This document shows, one piece after another, positions 17,244-24,881 of a DNA stretch of 64,000 nucleotides (positions within the stretch are counted from its first letter, which is position 1; the number at the start of each line of letters is the position of its first letter). Where the stretch lies: IMG/VR virus record IMGVR_UViG_3300035698_023018, positions 1 to 64,000 of that record. One strand, given 5' to 3'. The position numbers and the translations under genes were made by a program. A model generated the notes under the pieces. The model did not search any database. It was not told the origin of the DNA and saw only the letters and a list, made by a program, of their open reading frames with translations. Origin of the DNA: a virus.

Positions 17244-17696
17244 TTATATTGTCCAAATAATACCACCGGCCACAAAGATAGGGGCGTCAGTTAATTCTGC
17301 AGACACATACATAGGGAGAATACCGAGATGACCTACAGGCATATTTAACCGTAAAAGTGCATCAGCCGCCGAGTCAATTTGTGCAGTATCTTCAGTATTT
17401 AACGTGTTACTTAACAATCCTTTAAACGTATTTACGGCCATAAATATTGCAACAGGTTTACGATCTTGCTTATGGAGGACTATGCGCTGTTTTGCAATAG
17501 CATCAAAGAGCTGTGGTTCATTGTTAAGTAATTGTGCTACAATAGCTTCTCGGATATTTACAAGAACTTCTTCCGTCTCTTTTAACTTATTCGGCGGAGA
17601 ATTTTTCGCATTACGGTTATACAATAATGTGCCTAATACGCCCAAAGCGAGCCCTAAAAGCCCAGCCAATAGACTATATAGTACTGCATCTGACAT
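17244..17696 (-). CDS. Membrane-anchored hypothetical protein
   Basis: A 150-residue protein with one N-terminal transmembrane helix (about residues 6-25, Leu/Gly/Ala rich) followed by a charged linker and a soluble domain of about 110 residues that probably faces the cytoplasm. The family was not recognised. It does not look like a holin or endolysin. It lies directly downstream of the leftover tail of the nuclease gene at 17701-17784, its former upstream neighbour before a homing endonuclease was inserted. The start follows GGTTAAGATT with a weak AAAGG site. Confidence 0.65.
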   Translation of the reverse strand: MSDAVLYSLLAGLLGLALGVLGTLLYNRNAKNSPPNKLKETEEVLVNIREAIVAQLLNNEPQLFDAIAKQRIVLHKQDRKPVAIFMAVNTFKGLLSNTLNTEDTAQIDSAADALLRLNMPVGHLGILPMYVSAELTDAPIFVAGGIIWTI

Positions 17697-17700
17697 AATC

Positions 17701-17784
17701 TTAACCTTTCGCTAACGTGCGACGTTTTATTTCTTCCAACAATTCGTCAGTGTTTATTTGACTTAAATCAACAATGTTCTTATC
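17701..17784 (-). pseudogene. Orphan 3' end of a PD-(D/E)XK nuclease gene
   Basis: Between the stop of the homing endonuclease and the next gene, a 27-codon frame reads D-K-N-I-V-D-L-S-Q-I-N-T-D-E-L-L-E-E-I and ends in TAA at 17701. It matches the C-terminus of the intact nuclease at 18548-19105 (T-I-D-L-S-Q-I-G-T-D-E-L-L-K-E-L), with the DNA differing at many third positions. It has no start codon. It is best read as the original 3' end of the nuclease gene, displaced when the endonuclease gene arrived together with a replacement 3' end. Confidence 0.75.
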
Positions 17785-17786
17785 TT

Positions 17787-18548
17787 TTATACCCTTCTTT
17801 TCTTCGTTGCTTTCAAACTTTCACTAATTTTTCGCTTAGTTTCATCAGAATGTTTCTTACCCATCCAATAAGTAGTGGGATGTTTCTTATGAGATTCACT
17901 CATTTTCTTTTTAGATTCTTTAGTATGCGCCTTACCTGTACGGTAAGTATTTCCAATATTTGCACGTTTTGCGGCATCAAACGTCACTTTCGCGGGGCGT
18001 CTTCCTTTATTTGCTGTTGATATTTTTTGACGCGTTTCTATAGTAACTACTCTGCCTAAATTTCCTTGGCTGATGGCAACTTTATGTTCATTAGATAAAG
18101 GACCACTTTTCTTGCCTTTATGTGCATCACTTATACGCTTTTTCCATGCATCATCTAATTTTCTTCCTTTAAATCTATCTTTCATCTTTCGACGATGTTC
18201 AGCAGACCAAGGAATTCCTTTCATCGGACCTACGCCTCCGGGAGCAATATTTGTTAGTTTATTACCCAAGCTTTTATAATAAGTAATCCACTCCTTTTCT
18301 TTTTCTTGCCACATAAAAACATTTACCATCTCTAAAATATGCAAGAGAGGTTTAAGTCCTGTTTTAGCAAGCTTACGTATCCAACACTGTGTATACGTTT
18401 TACCTTTTGAGTAATTTTTTGGTGATGTATGTACGTTGAATCGAGTTTGAGGATTATTTGCTTTTCCTACATAACGTACTTCACCGGTACGTGGGTCGAT
18501 CAAAACATAGATATATGTCATCTCCGAAACTATATTACCTATAGACAT
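17787..18548 (-). CDS. GIY-YIG homing endonuclease inserted in nuclease 3' end
   Basis: A 253-residue homing endonuclease. M-T-Y-I-Y-V-L-I-D near residue 10 and V-R-Y-V-G-K-A form the GIY-YIG signature. L-T-N-I-A-P-G-G follows, then at least five NUMOD3 repeats ending with K-K-H-S-D-E-T-K-R-K-I-S-E-S-L-K. Its ATG overlaps the stop of the PD-(D/E)XK nuclease by one base (TAATG); a second ATG at 18521 is possible but its GGAG is too close. Downstream lies a displaced copy of the nuclease C-terminus, showing the gene is a recent arrival at this spot. Confidence 0.93.
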   Translation of the reverse strand: MSIGNIVSEMTYIYVLIDPRTGEVRYVGKANNPQTRFNVHTSPKNYSKGKTYTQCWIRKLAKTGLKPLLHILEMVNVFMWQEKEKEWITYYKSLGNKLTNIAPGGVGPMKGIPWSAEHRRKMKDRFKGRKLDDAWKKRISDAHKGKKSGPLSNEHKVAISQGNLGRVVTIETRQKISTANKGRRPAKVTFDAAKRANIGNTYRTGKAHTKESKKKMSESHKKHPTTYWMGKKHSDETKRKISESLKATKKRRV

Positions 18549-19105
18549 TACTTAAGTCTTTTTCGCAATTCTTTAAGAAGTTCATCTGTTCCTATCTGGC
18601 TCAAATCTATAGTAGTTCGGTTTTTCAATGATTGTATAAAATGCATAAGTTCCAAAAAATGATGTCTTGGAATAATATAATGAATTGAATTACCGAAATG
18701 GCCATCAGCCCAGCAATACTTCTTCAATCCGACTTCATTTGGACGAACTCCCTTAAATTTGATCGCTACAATAGAGAGTCGCCCGTTTCTCTCAGCTTCG
18801 TGAAGAGCCTGATCTACCCACTCTTTCTTGACCGAGAAACTTTTCATTGGTCGACCCGTGTCAGCCGCTTTTCTGCTGGCAGTCTTGTAATGCTTGCATT
18901 CGACGAGCACGTCTTTCGGCAATATACCGGCTTTTTCGAGCTCTAACGATACGTCGCCTTCTAACATAGATTGAGAGCCAGTTTTTGTGGCGTTCTTTGA
19001 TCGACCGGATCCCTCTACACGGAATATAAACTCTTCGTCGACATCGGGAAACTCTGCGCGCCAAAATTCCACCTCCCCAATTTCAAAACCATAACCCCGG
19101 TTCAT
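18548..19105 (-). CDS. PD-(D/E)XK nuclease, Holliday-resolvase-like
   Basis: A 185-residue nuclease. The active-site core is E-G-D-V-S-L-E (Asp51) followed by V-L-V-E-C-K-H-Y-K (Glu69-x-Lys71), the PD-(D/E)XK signature of resolvase-type and repair nucleases. A basic N-terminal stretch (G-R-S-K-N-A-T-K) precedes it. Position next to recombination genes suggests work on branched recombination or replication intermediates, but a Holliday-junction specificity is inferred. The last 25 residues have a diverged second copy downstream at 17701-17784. The gene overlaps the upstream gene by 4 bases. Confidence 0.7.
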   Translation of the reverse strand: MNRGYGFEIGEVEFWRAEFPDVDEEFIFRVEGSGRSKNATKTGSQSMLEGDVSLELEKAGILPKDVLVECKHYKTASRKAADTGRPMKSFSVKKEWVDQALHEAERNGRLSIVAIKFKGVRPNEVGLKKYCWADGHFGNSIHYIIPRHHFLELMHFIQSLKNRTTIDLSQIGTDELLKELRKRLK

Positions 19106-19584
19106 CCTTTATCCGCCTTACGTGCCACATCAATAGCTTTATCCAACGCTTCTATCAGGGTGGCTGCTCTTATGTGCTGAGAGCCTATTGTGAATATTGT
19201 ATACGGTACATCTCTATGTTCGCGGGATTCGACGTGCTCATATCCATCACAATTGAACATTTTAGACCCCTCGTCATATACAAGCTCAAAGCAGCCCCGT
19301 TCTTGTTCGATAAAAGATAAATAGCTCTCGGCTTTCTCGGCACGTCGTTGATGCTTAGCACATTCAATATTGAGATCCATTATTTTAACGCCTTGTTCGT
19401 CAAACTTATCTAACGCTGAGTTCACCACTGGATTGAGGGCTTTACACAAGGCATCAGTGAGGCCAGTACTGTTTAACTCCGGGAGTTCCTGGTGGGCAAC
19501 GGGATCCTCAACGTAATCGACCCAACTATCGTCCATAAGTACTTTTAGCACCGCCCCTCTGAGTTGGTCGTACAAATTACTCAT
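19102..19584 (-). CDS. Hypothetical protein
   Basis: A 160-residue acidic, soluble protein with no recognised family. The first half is helical (including a possible coiled coil around A-K-H-Q-R-R-A-E-K-A-E-S-Y-L). The second half has beta-like segments and ends in a helix that contains A-L-D-K-A-I-D-V-A. It is tightly embedded in the operon, overlapping the nuclease gene by 4 bases and the deoxyribosyltransferase-like gene by 1 base, which argues for a real gene. No function is proposed. Confidence 0.6.
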   Translation of the reverse strand: MSNLYDQLRGAVLKVLMDDSWVDYVEDPVAHQELPELNSTGLTDALCKALNPVVNSALDKFDEQGVKIMDLNIECAKHQRRAEKAESYLSFIEQERGCFELVYDEGSKMFNCDGYEHVESREHRDVPYTIFTIGSQHIRAATLIEALDKAIDVARKADKG

Positions 19585-20057
19585 TAGATTTCCTGATCGA
19601 ATAACTTCTGCATATACTTAAGTGCTGAGTATTCTTCAGTAAAGATCACACTAGCCGCTTCCCGTACAAAGGCATGATCATGAAGATTTTTATCTTCCAT
19701 TACAACAACTACATATTTTCCAAGTAGTGCTGCCCATGCTAACTCCATCATACATCCGATTGAAACAGCTTTTGCACCAGTAAGATCCACGTAAGTAATA
19801 TCGCTATGTTGGACCATCCACTTATCTCGTGCAAAGATTGAATGTGGCGAAGCCACACCGTCATAGTTACCGCGTTTCTCAAATTTCTCAGCACCTGCAA
19901 CAGACTTGTGCAATTCACTCTTACCTGTCATAGGTTGAAGTACTTCAAAACCTATATTCTCTAGAGTAGCCTTAATACCGTTGTAATACATAGCAACCTC
20001 ATCCCATGAAAGTCCACTAATTGGATGAGAGCAATATACTCTAAACTTTTGCTGCAT
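19584..20057 (-). CDS. Nucleoside 2-deoxyribosyltransferase-like protein
   Basis: A 157-residue protein of the deoxyribosyltransferase-like superfamily. The N-terminus Y-C-S-H-P-I-S-G-L begins the fold, and the core D-I-T-Y-V-D-L-T-G-A-K-A-V-S-I-G-C-M-M-E-L-A-W-A includes the Glu of the G-x-x-x-E-L-x-x-A motif typical of these enzymes. Members exchange or cleave bases on deoxynucleosides or bind nucleotides. In this context, near dNMP kinase and dUTPase genes, a nucleotide-salvage role is plausible. The substrate cannot be told from the sequence. Confidence 0.7.
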   Translation of the reverse strand: MQQKFRVYCSHPISGLSWDEVAMYYNGIKATLENIGFEVLQPMTGKSELHKSVAGAEKFEKRGNYDGVASPHSIFARDKWMVQHSDITYVDLTGAKAVSIGCMMELAWAALLGKYVVVVMEDKNLHDHAFVREAASVIFTEEYSALKYMQKLFDQEI

Positions 20058-20060
20058 GAC

Positions 20061-20282
20061 TTACCTTTCGTATGCTCTAATAGCATCCTTTACGTATTGT
20101 TGGATATCTTCAAGCGTATCATACTCTATGACTTCATCCAACATGATTTGTCTGTCTTCCACATTAATACTTGCCGTGGATATACATCGTATTACTTGGA
20201 TACGGGCTTCATCCACATTTTGTGATTTGAGTACCTTTTTATCTATTTTACGCAGGATAGATACCCGCTTCTTATTACTCAC
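20061..20282 (-). CDS. Small hypothetical protein
   Basis: A 73-residue charged, helical protein with a Lys/Arg-rich N-terminus and acidic middle. No family or motif was recognised. It fits exactly between the dNMP kinase gene (6-base gap) and the deoxyribosyltransferase-like gene (3-base gap) on the same strand, which supports it as a real gene. Confidence 0.6.
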   Translation of the reverse strand: MSNKKRVSILRKIDKKVLKSQNVDEARIQVIRCISTASINVEDRQIMLDEVIEYDTLEDIQQYVKDAIRAYER

Positions 20283-20288
20283 CTTCTT

Positions 20289-20858
20289 CTACTCCAATTT
20301 CAGTATTTCAGTAAAGATTTTGTTTACCATATCATCAATAGAATCTTTTGGATCGGTTTCAAGATCAAAGAATCCTACACCTTCACATTCATCAAGAGCA
20401 AGCTCAGACGGATGATCTAGATTAACTGTACCCTTAGCCCCCTCCGCATCCCGTGATAATTGCAACTCTCTCGTAGTTACCAGTCGAACGACTTGAAATT
20501 CCGCCACCCTTAATCGTTCGACTTCATTAGGAAATCTGCAATCATCACAAATGAAAAAATCAAACTCCCCACTTTCCTGCCAATCTTTTACATCAGCTAA
20601 CATGAGATTAATCCAAAATTCTTCAGTACCGAAATATGTTCCGGCAAACTTCCGCATAATCTCCGTGCCCATATATTGCATCGCAGGCCGATCATGCCGA
20701 TCATATCCTCGTGCAAGAAGGAATTTCAACCAGTATGCAAGGCTAATCTGCTTTACCTTATACCCGCGCTCTTCCATCTTCGCAATTATTGCTCGAGTAG
20801 TATAAGTTTTTCCTGATCGCATCTTTCCTGAAATCATGAGATTAGGTATCTTTTTCAT
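20289..20858 (-). CDS. Deoxynucleoside monophosphate kinase
   Basis: A 189-residue P-loop kinase. The chosen ATG at 20858 is followed 7 residues later by I-S-G-K-M-R-S-G-K-T-Y, the P-loop; AGGG lies about 9 bases upstream. The segment I-C-D-D-C-R-F-P-N-E-V-E matches the D-x-R-F-P-N-E signature of T4 gp1-like dNMP kinases, which phosphorylate dNMPs, including modified ones in some phages. The frame stays open upstream to a TTG at 20924 without a good start. The first 17 bases overlap the end of a small membrane-protein gene. Confidence 0.8.
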   Translation of the reverse strand: MKKIPNLMISGKMRSGKTYTTRAIIAKMEERGYKVKQISLAYWLKFLLARGYDRHDRPAMQYMGTEIMRKFAGTYFGTEEFWINLMLADVKDWQESGEFDFFICDDCRFPNEVERLRVAEFQVVRLVTTRELQLSRDAEGAKGTVNLDHPSELALDECEGVGFFDLETDPKDSIDDMVNKIFTEILKLE

Positions 20859-20967
20859 GTCCGTTTTCCCTATCCTTTTTAATCTTGTGTGCAGTCCAAT
20901 AAACAGTTGCGTCCGCACGTACAATATCCCACAGAATCATTCCGATTAATATGTATACCCAGTCCAT
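20842..20967 (-). CDS. 41-residue single-span membrane peptide
   Basis: A short frame starting M-D-W-V-Y-I-L-I-G-M-I-L-W and ending with a Lys-rich tail (H-K-I-K-K-D-R-E-N-G-H-E-K-D-T). The first about 15 residues are hydrophobic and could form a membrane helix. AGGT lies about 7 bases upstream of the ATG. The gene exactly fills the space between the Rad50-like C-half gene and dNMP kinase, overlapping the latter by 17 bases. Function is unknown. Confidence 0.5.
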   Translation of the reverse strand: MDWVYILIGMILWDIVRADATVYWTAHKIKKDRENGHEKDT

Positions 20968-20972
20968 AATTC

Positions 20973-21611
20973 TTACCTAACATGGGATATACCACGTATC
21001 TGATACACTTCTATAGTGTTATTTGAAAATTCTACTAACTTACTATTATGAGTAACGATAATTATCTGCCGTTCGAACGTATTAGAGACTTCAGTCAAGA
21101 ATTTACCAAATGCTCCAACATATTGCGCAGATATATTCTTACCCGGTTCATCTAAAATCAAAGGACCTTTGATCTTCATCAACTGCATAACGATTATACG
21201 CAAAGAAATACTAATCACGTCCACGACACCCCCGCCATACGTAGATAAAATGTCGCCTTGAATTGGATTTTCTTCTCCTTCACGGGACAGTGAAAAGTCA
21301 GCTTCTATTTGATTTCGACGAGAAGTAAAGTCAATACTAAATTTGACAGAAGGATCACCGAAAATACTGCGCAACCCTTGCGTCACTAATTGTTCGATCT
21401 CTACTTTAACAAAATCCCTTGCAGCAATATTACACTGCTCAAGTAATCCGAGGGAAGCCATTAACTCAGTATTTGATTGAGTTAACTGTTCACACTCTTG
21501 AGTAACCTCAGCCAAATATTCAAGGTTTTCTGTTTTACGTGCGTCTATCGAGGCCAATCTTCGCTTCGCCTCTTCACGATGAATTTGAAGTTGTTCTAAT
21601 GTATCGTACAT
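20973..21611 (-). CDS. Rad50/SbcC-like ATPase, C-terminal half
   Basis: A 212-residue protein starting at the ATG at 21611, one base after the stop of the preceding gene. It begins with a coiled coil and continues with the C-terminal ATP-binding cassette of Rad50/SMC proteins. The signature segment is I-L-S-T-Y-G-G-G-V-V-D-V, Walker B is P-L-I-L-D-E-P-G-K-N-I-S, and the H-loop is I-I-I-V-T-H-N-S. It lacks a Walker A. The matching N-half with Walker A is encoded at 23718-24818. The two should join to form a gp46/SbcC-type ATPase that works with the Mre11-like nuclease at 22512. Confidence 0.85.
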   Translation of the reverse strand: MYDTLEQLQIHREEAKRRLASIDARKTENLEYLAEVTQECEQLTQSNTELMASLGLLEQCNIAARDFVKVEIEQLVTQGLRSIFGDPSVKFSIDFTSRRNQIEADFSLSREGEENPIQGDILSTYGGGVVDVISISLRIIVMQLMKIKGPLILDEPGKNISAQYVGAFGKFLTEVSNTFERQIIIVTHNSKLVEFSNNTIEVYQIRGISHVR

Positions 21612-21612
21612 A

Positions 21613-21855
21613 TTATTGTGCAGGAGGAAGTTTATCTTTGATTGCAGCCATTTTAGCCTCAATCGTCTCCGCTGCCTGAGTAATCGCCTCTTCAAGCGCG
21701 GCAGTAGTAGGCGTAATACCGAGCGCAGTTATTTCCGCGATGATTGTATCCTTCTGTTGACGTAAAGAAGTCAACTTCGTCTCAGTACGGATTTTTTCTT
21801 CCTTAAGCGAAGTTACCCTCGCCTCTAATTGATTTAACTCTGCTTCATTGGCCAC
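21613..21855 (-). CDS. Small coiled-coil protein of the Rad50 cluster
   Basis: An 80-residue protein that is almost entirely coiled coil (L-E-A-R-V-T-S-L-K-E-E-K followed by T-K-L-T-S-L-R-Q-Q-K-D-T) with a break at G-I-T-P-T. It overlaps the TOPRIM gene upstream by 11 bases and is followed immediately by the Rad50 C-half. It could supply arm segments to the split Rad50 complex or act as an adaptor; this is inference from composition and position. Confidence 0.6.
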   Translation of the reverse strand: MANEAELNQLEARVTSLKEEKIRTETKLTSLRQQKDTIIAEITALGITPTTAALEEAITQAAETIEAKMAAIKDKLPPAQ

Positions 21856-22522
21856 GATTACTACTCCTTAATAATGCTATAAACGCATCTTTTCCAACTT
21901 TAAGCATATAACTCGCCGGATCTTCCCCTGTAGGAAGATTCACGGCAACGACTTGTACTTGTATATCATCTGGATATATCTCTTCAAGATATTTTCGTAC
22001 TTTCAATTGCGCCTTCTGCCCCGCATCATCGGCATCGAATACAACATACACTTTTTGCGCATACCTCGACAAAATTCTAGCCACTGCAGGTTTAAATGCG
22101 ACGCCTGAAGATGCTACCGCATTAAGTATCCCGTACTGCTGGAGAATTAACGCATCCATTTGTCCTTCAACAAGAACAGCAACGCCAGTTTTAATGATTG
22201 CCATTTTTGCGAAATGATACAAATATAACAATCTACCTTTTTGGAATTCAGCAGATTCCTTTACATTGACATACTTCGCGGGAGCATTAATTAACGTACG
22301 CCCGGTCCATCCCGCAGGATCACCAAAAGGGAAGTGAATGGGGAATATTAACCGATCATGAAACCTATAACCTATCGTAGGATGAGAAGGAGCATACCCT
22401 AACTGGTACGTAAGAACAGACTCTTTAGATATCCCACGAGATTTCACATATGCTTTTACTTCAGGCGCAATTTTTAGTTGCTCATGATAGTAATCGATAG
22501 CCCGTTGAAGTTTACTCGACAT
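21845..22522 (-). CDS. DnaG-type primase, TOPRIM catalytic half
   Basis: A 225-residue protein that is the catalytic part of a DnaG primase. The N-terminus (Y-Y-H-E-Q-L...R-G-I-S-K-E-S-V-L-T-Y-Q-L-G-Y-A-P) is the TOPRIM N-terminal subdomain. V-L-V-E-G-Q-M-D (Glu119, Asp123) and V-F-D-A-D-D-A-G (Asp163, Asp165) are the metal-binding TOPRIM motifs. The usual CHC2 zinc domain is missing and is encoded separately at 38701-39390. It would make RNA primers with the DnaB helicase. The gene overlaps the Mre11-like gene by 11 bases. Confidence 0.88.
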   Translation of the reverse strand: MSSKLQRAIDYYHEQLKIAPEVKAYVKSRGISKESVLTYQLGYAPSHPTIGYRFHDRLIFPIHFPFGDPAGWTGRTLINAPAKYVNVKESAEFQKGRLLYLYHFAKMAIIKTGVAVLVEGQMDALILQQYGILNAVASSGVAFKPAVARILSRYAQKVYVVFDADDAGQKAQLKVRKYLEEIYPDDIQVQVVAVNLPTGEDPASYMLKVGKDAFIALLRSSNRGQ

Positions 22523-23429
22523 ACTCCAAAGCCTTCATAATAACGTTCTCTGGATACTTACCTTTCTGGCCCATCATAGTGACTAATTCTTTGATATTCC
22601 CATATTCAATATCTCCTGACTTATCCTTCAACAATTGAATAAATACATCAAGATCACCAAATACTTCTTCAGCCTTAACTTCTCTTGTTCCAAAAACATC
22701 GTCAGGTACATTAAGAGGAATAAATTCCCACGTTTCTTTACCTTGAAGACTAGTATCTACTATGATTATACCTGGAGGATACACACGTTGCACATTTTCA
22801 GTGCGACCTAATGCTCCTACATTGACAATAGTAGTATTTCCTACTTGTACCGGTTTAAATCCAGGATGATAATGACCACAAATAAGAAGGTCTGCTTCTG
22901 TTCTGATATCATTCACATTTGTATGTTTACCAAAACCCCACGGACCATCTACAGTCATCCCATGGACAACTTCAACGAGATATGCAGTAGGATCTATTTT
23001 ACCTCGATAATAATCCACTTCAGAATTTTCATCAAGATCATATGAATGCGATATTCCAGCAATCTGCGTATTACGTCCAATTACAGTGGTTGCACCTAAC
23101 AATGTCACAGTACTCGATGCAATTAACGTTCCTAATGCCGTACGATATAGAGTATCATCATTATAACCAAATTTATCATGTGAACCTACAATACTATAAA
23201 TAGGTATCTGCCAATACGTAAACATGTTCAGGTAACTATTAACTACACTAGTTGAAGGGTCTGGTGAATCAAATAAATCACCGCCCATTAAAACTGTATC
23301 AATCCCACGATCTTCGATGATCTTAGAAATCTGTAAAAACTTCTCCCACATTGCTACAGGATAATCATCTATTCTACTACGTGGCGTAGATGCTCGAATA
23401 TGGGCATCAGTAAAGATTAACAGTTTCAT
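22512..23429 (-). CDS. Mre11/SbcD-like nuclease subunit
   Basis: A 305-residue metallophosphoesterase. Motifs in order are F-T-D-A-H-I (residues 5-10), M-G-G-D-L-F-D-S, V-G-S-H-D-K, I-C-G-H-Y-H-P-G and the closing N-V-G-A-L-G-R. These are the metal ligands of Mre11/SbcD/T4 gp47 nucleases. It would form the end-processing complex with the split Rad50-like ATPase encoded on both sides, generating substrates for recombination by the phage RecA. Overlaps of 4 and 11 bases with its neighbours show tight operon structure. Confidence 0.92.
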   Translation of the reverse strand: MKLLIFTDAHIRASTPRSRIDDYPVAMWEKFLQISKIIEDRGIDTVLMGGDLFDSPDPSTSVVNSYLNMFTYWQIPIYSIVGSHDKFGYNDDTLYRTALGTLIASSTVTLLGATTVIGRNTQIAGISHSYDLDENSEVDYYRGKIDPTAYLVEVVHGMTVDGPWGFGKHTNVNDIRTEADLLICGHYHPGFKPVQVGNTTIVNVGALGRTENVQRVYPPGIIIVDTSLQGKETWEFIPLNVPDDVFGTREVKAEEVFGDLDVFIQLLKDKSGDIEYGNIKELVTMMGQKGKYPENVIMKALEYVE

Positions 23430-23716
23430 AATTTCTTACGGGTGGCTACAGCCTTCGGAGAAAGACGCTTTATCGATTTTTCATGTGCAACGAATTCCTC
23501 TACAAGCGCAGGAAATTTGTGCTGTTCAAGTTTATTACGAATAATAATGGACTGTTCTTCAAGAGTACTTACACGTGATTCTATATCAGACAAATCTGAG
23601 AGTATTCCTATTCGAGTTGAAGCAAATTTTGTAACTTCTACGTCTAATTCAGTCATCTTGGCTACGAGGCGAACAATAATTTCGGGTGTATAAGGATTAT
23701 CTGTGGAATCACTCAC
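23426..23716 (-). CDS. Small coiled-coil protein of the Rad50 cluster
   Basis: A 96-residue protein that is mainly a coiled coil (L-S-D-I-E-S-R-V-S-T-L-E-E-Q-S-I-I-I-R-N-K-L) with a basic C-terminus (S-P-K-A-V-A-T-R-K-K-L). It starts one base after the stop of the Rad50-like N-half and overlaps the Mre11-like gene by 4 bases. Like the 80-residue protein at 21613, it may be a separated arm piece or an accessory factor of this complex. No family was recognised. Confidence 0.6.
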   Translation of the reverse strand: MSDSTDNPYTPEIIVRLVAKMTELDVEVTKFASTRIGILSDLSDIESRVSTLEEQSIIIRNKLEQHKFPALVEEFVAHEKSIKRLSPKAVATRKKL

Positions 23717-23717
23717 A

Positions 23718-24818
23718 CTATTCTCCCATGTGATGTGTAGATTGTTTACATAACGGACAAATCTGCATTGCGACTAACGTATCTGTCCACAATTTTTGAG
23801 CATTTGCAATATCAGGATCAACATCGACCATTTCTAACGTACTTATTTGAGTAGTAGTACTATCCAGCGCACCTTGCAACGCCTTTAGCTTATCTAATCT
23901 TTGAATATTTTCACGTAACGGACTATAATCAATATCTGTATCTATATCAATTATCGGTATACTAACAATTTTCTGATCTACCTTAGTTAATCCTTCAGAA
24001 AGTGCCTTCAATTTTTCTGCTCGTTGAATACTTGCACGTATTTCTGGGAAGTCTGCCTCAATTTCCGGGAGACTATCTAGTATCTTACGTAAGTCTTGAC
24101 CTTTCTTAACGGTTGACGTAAGTTGCGCATATACAACCTTCAATGCTTCTAGCGCAATTAGATCCTTTTCGACTACTTTCAATTCAGCGGCACACTCATC
24201 ACATAACTTATGATCATTAGATGTATCTTCGGCACAATCAACTTTTCCTTGTAAGTCGTCTCTTTGGGCGTCTTTAGCAGTTAACTCGTGTCTTCCTGCG
24301 CGTATGTCTTTATTCACTGCAATAATACCGCGATCTAACACGTGTAACCCTGAAATTCTTCCAAGTAACTTTGACCGAGTTCCAGCTGAACCTTTTGCCA
24401 CCATAAAAGGTGTATCATGTTGATCAAAAAAATGAAGATCAATCTTTTCGCTGTTTTCGAGTTCAACTATAAACATTTCCAATGCCTGTTGAACTTCTTC
24501 AGGAATTTCTCGTCCAAATCCGCCAAACTCTTGATCATCTAAATAGTACAGATTCTTTGACGGTGTAACTTGACGTACAATAACAGATTGTTGTCCTTCA
24601 TCATCGATAATCGTTAAAGATATCTTCATTACTGAAGCGTCTTTATTGATAAAGTCTTTACCTGCTGGAATATCTCGTACTAGTTTACGGAGAGCACGTA
24701 GTATAGAAGACTTCCCTACATCAGATTCACCAATAATGGTGTTAAGACCATCCGTGAATGTGACCGTAGTATCTTTATGCGCCTGAAAATTTTCTAAATG
24801 TAATTTATGAAATTTCAT
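23718..24818 (-). CDS. Rad50/SbcC-like ATPase, N-terminal half ending at zinc hook
   Basis: A 366-residue protein from the ATG at 24818. The N-terminus L-H-L-E-N-F-Q-A-H and the P-loop I-I-G-E-S-D-V-G-K-S-S are those of Rad50/SMC ATPases, with a Q-loop-like F-F-D-Q-H-D-T-P. A long coiled coil follows. The protein ends with I-C-P-L-C-K, the CxxC of a Rad50 zinc hook, only about ten residues before the stop. Walker B and signature motifs are absent and are supplied by the separate protein at 20973. A hairpin lies just before the start. The frame is open up to a GTG at 24866, but this would translate the hairpin. Confidence 0.85.
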   Translation of the reverse strand: MKFHKLHLENFQAHKDTTVTFTDGLNTIIGESDVGKSSILRALRKLVRDIPAGKDFINKDASVMKISLTIIDDEGQQSVIVRQVTPSKNLYYLDDQEFGGFGREIPEEVQQALEMFIVELENSEKIDLHFFDQHDTPFMVAKGSAGTRSKLLGRISGLHVLDRGIIAVNKDIRAGRHELTAKDAQRDDLQGKVDCAEDTSNDHKLCDECAAELKVVEKDLIALEALKVVYAQLTSTVKKGQDLRKILDSLPEIEADFPEIRASIQRAEKLKALSEGLTKVDQKIVSIPIIDIDTDIDYSPLRENIQRLDKLKALQGALDSTTTQISTLEMVDVDPDIANAQKLWTDTLVAMQICPLCKQSTHHMGE

Positions 24819-24825
24819 AATTAAT

Positions 24826-24852
24826 GGGAAGGGAGCTTTTAAACTCCCTCCC
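24826..24852 (-). promoter_or_regulatory. Stem-loop before the Rad50-like N-half start
   Basis: On the minus strand GGGAGGGAG (24852-24844), an 8-base loop and CTCCCTTCCC (24835-24826) form a strong stem with one bulge. It ends 7 bases before the ATG at 24818. The 5' arm is also the only good Shine-Dalgarno-like sequence here, so the stem could block translation, or it could weaken read-through after the SSB gene. No T-run follows, so it is a poor intrinsic terminator. Confidence 0.5.
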
Positions 24853-24881
24853 TTCAATGAGCCCACTACCGTTAAGGGGTG

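Noticed and set aside
3449-18548. Group I introns around the GIY-YIG genes
   Set aside because: The flanking genes are complete and separated only by short gaps or one-base overlaps, leaving no room for intron RNA structure.
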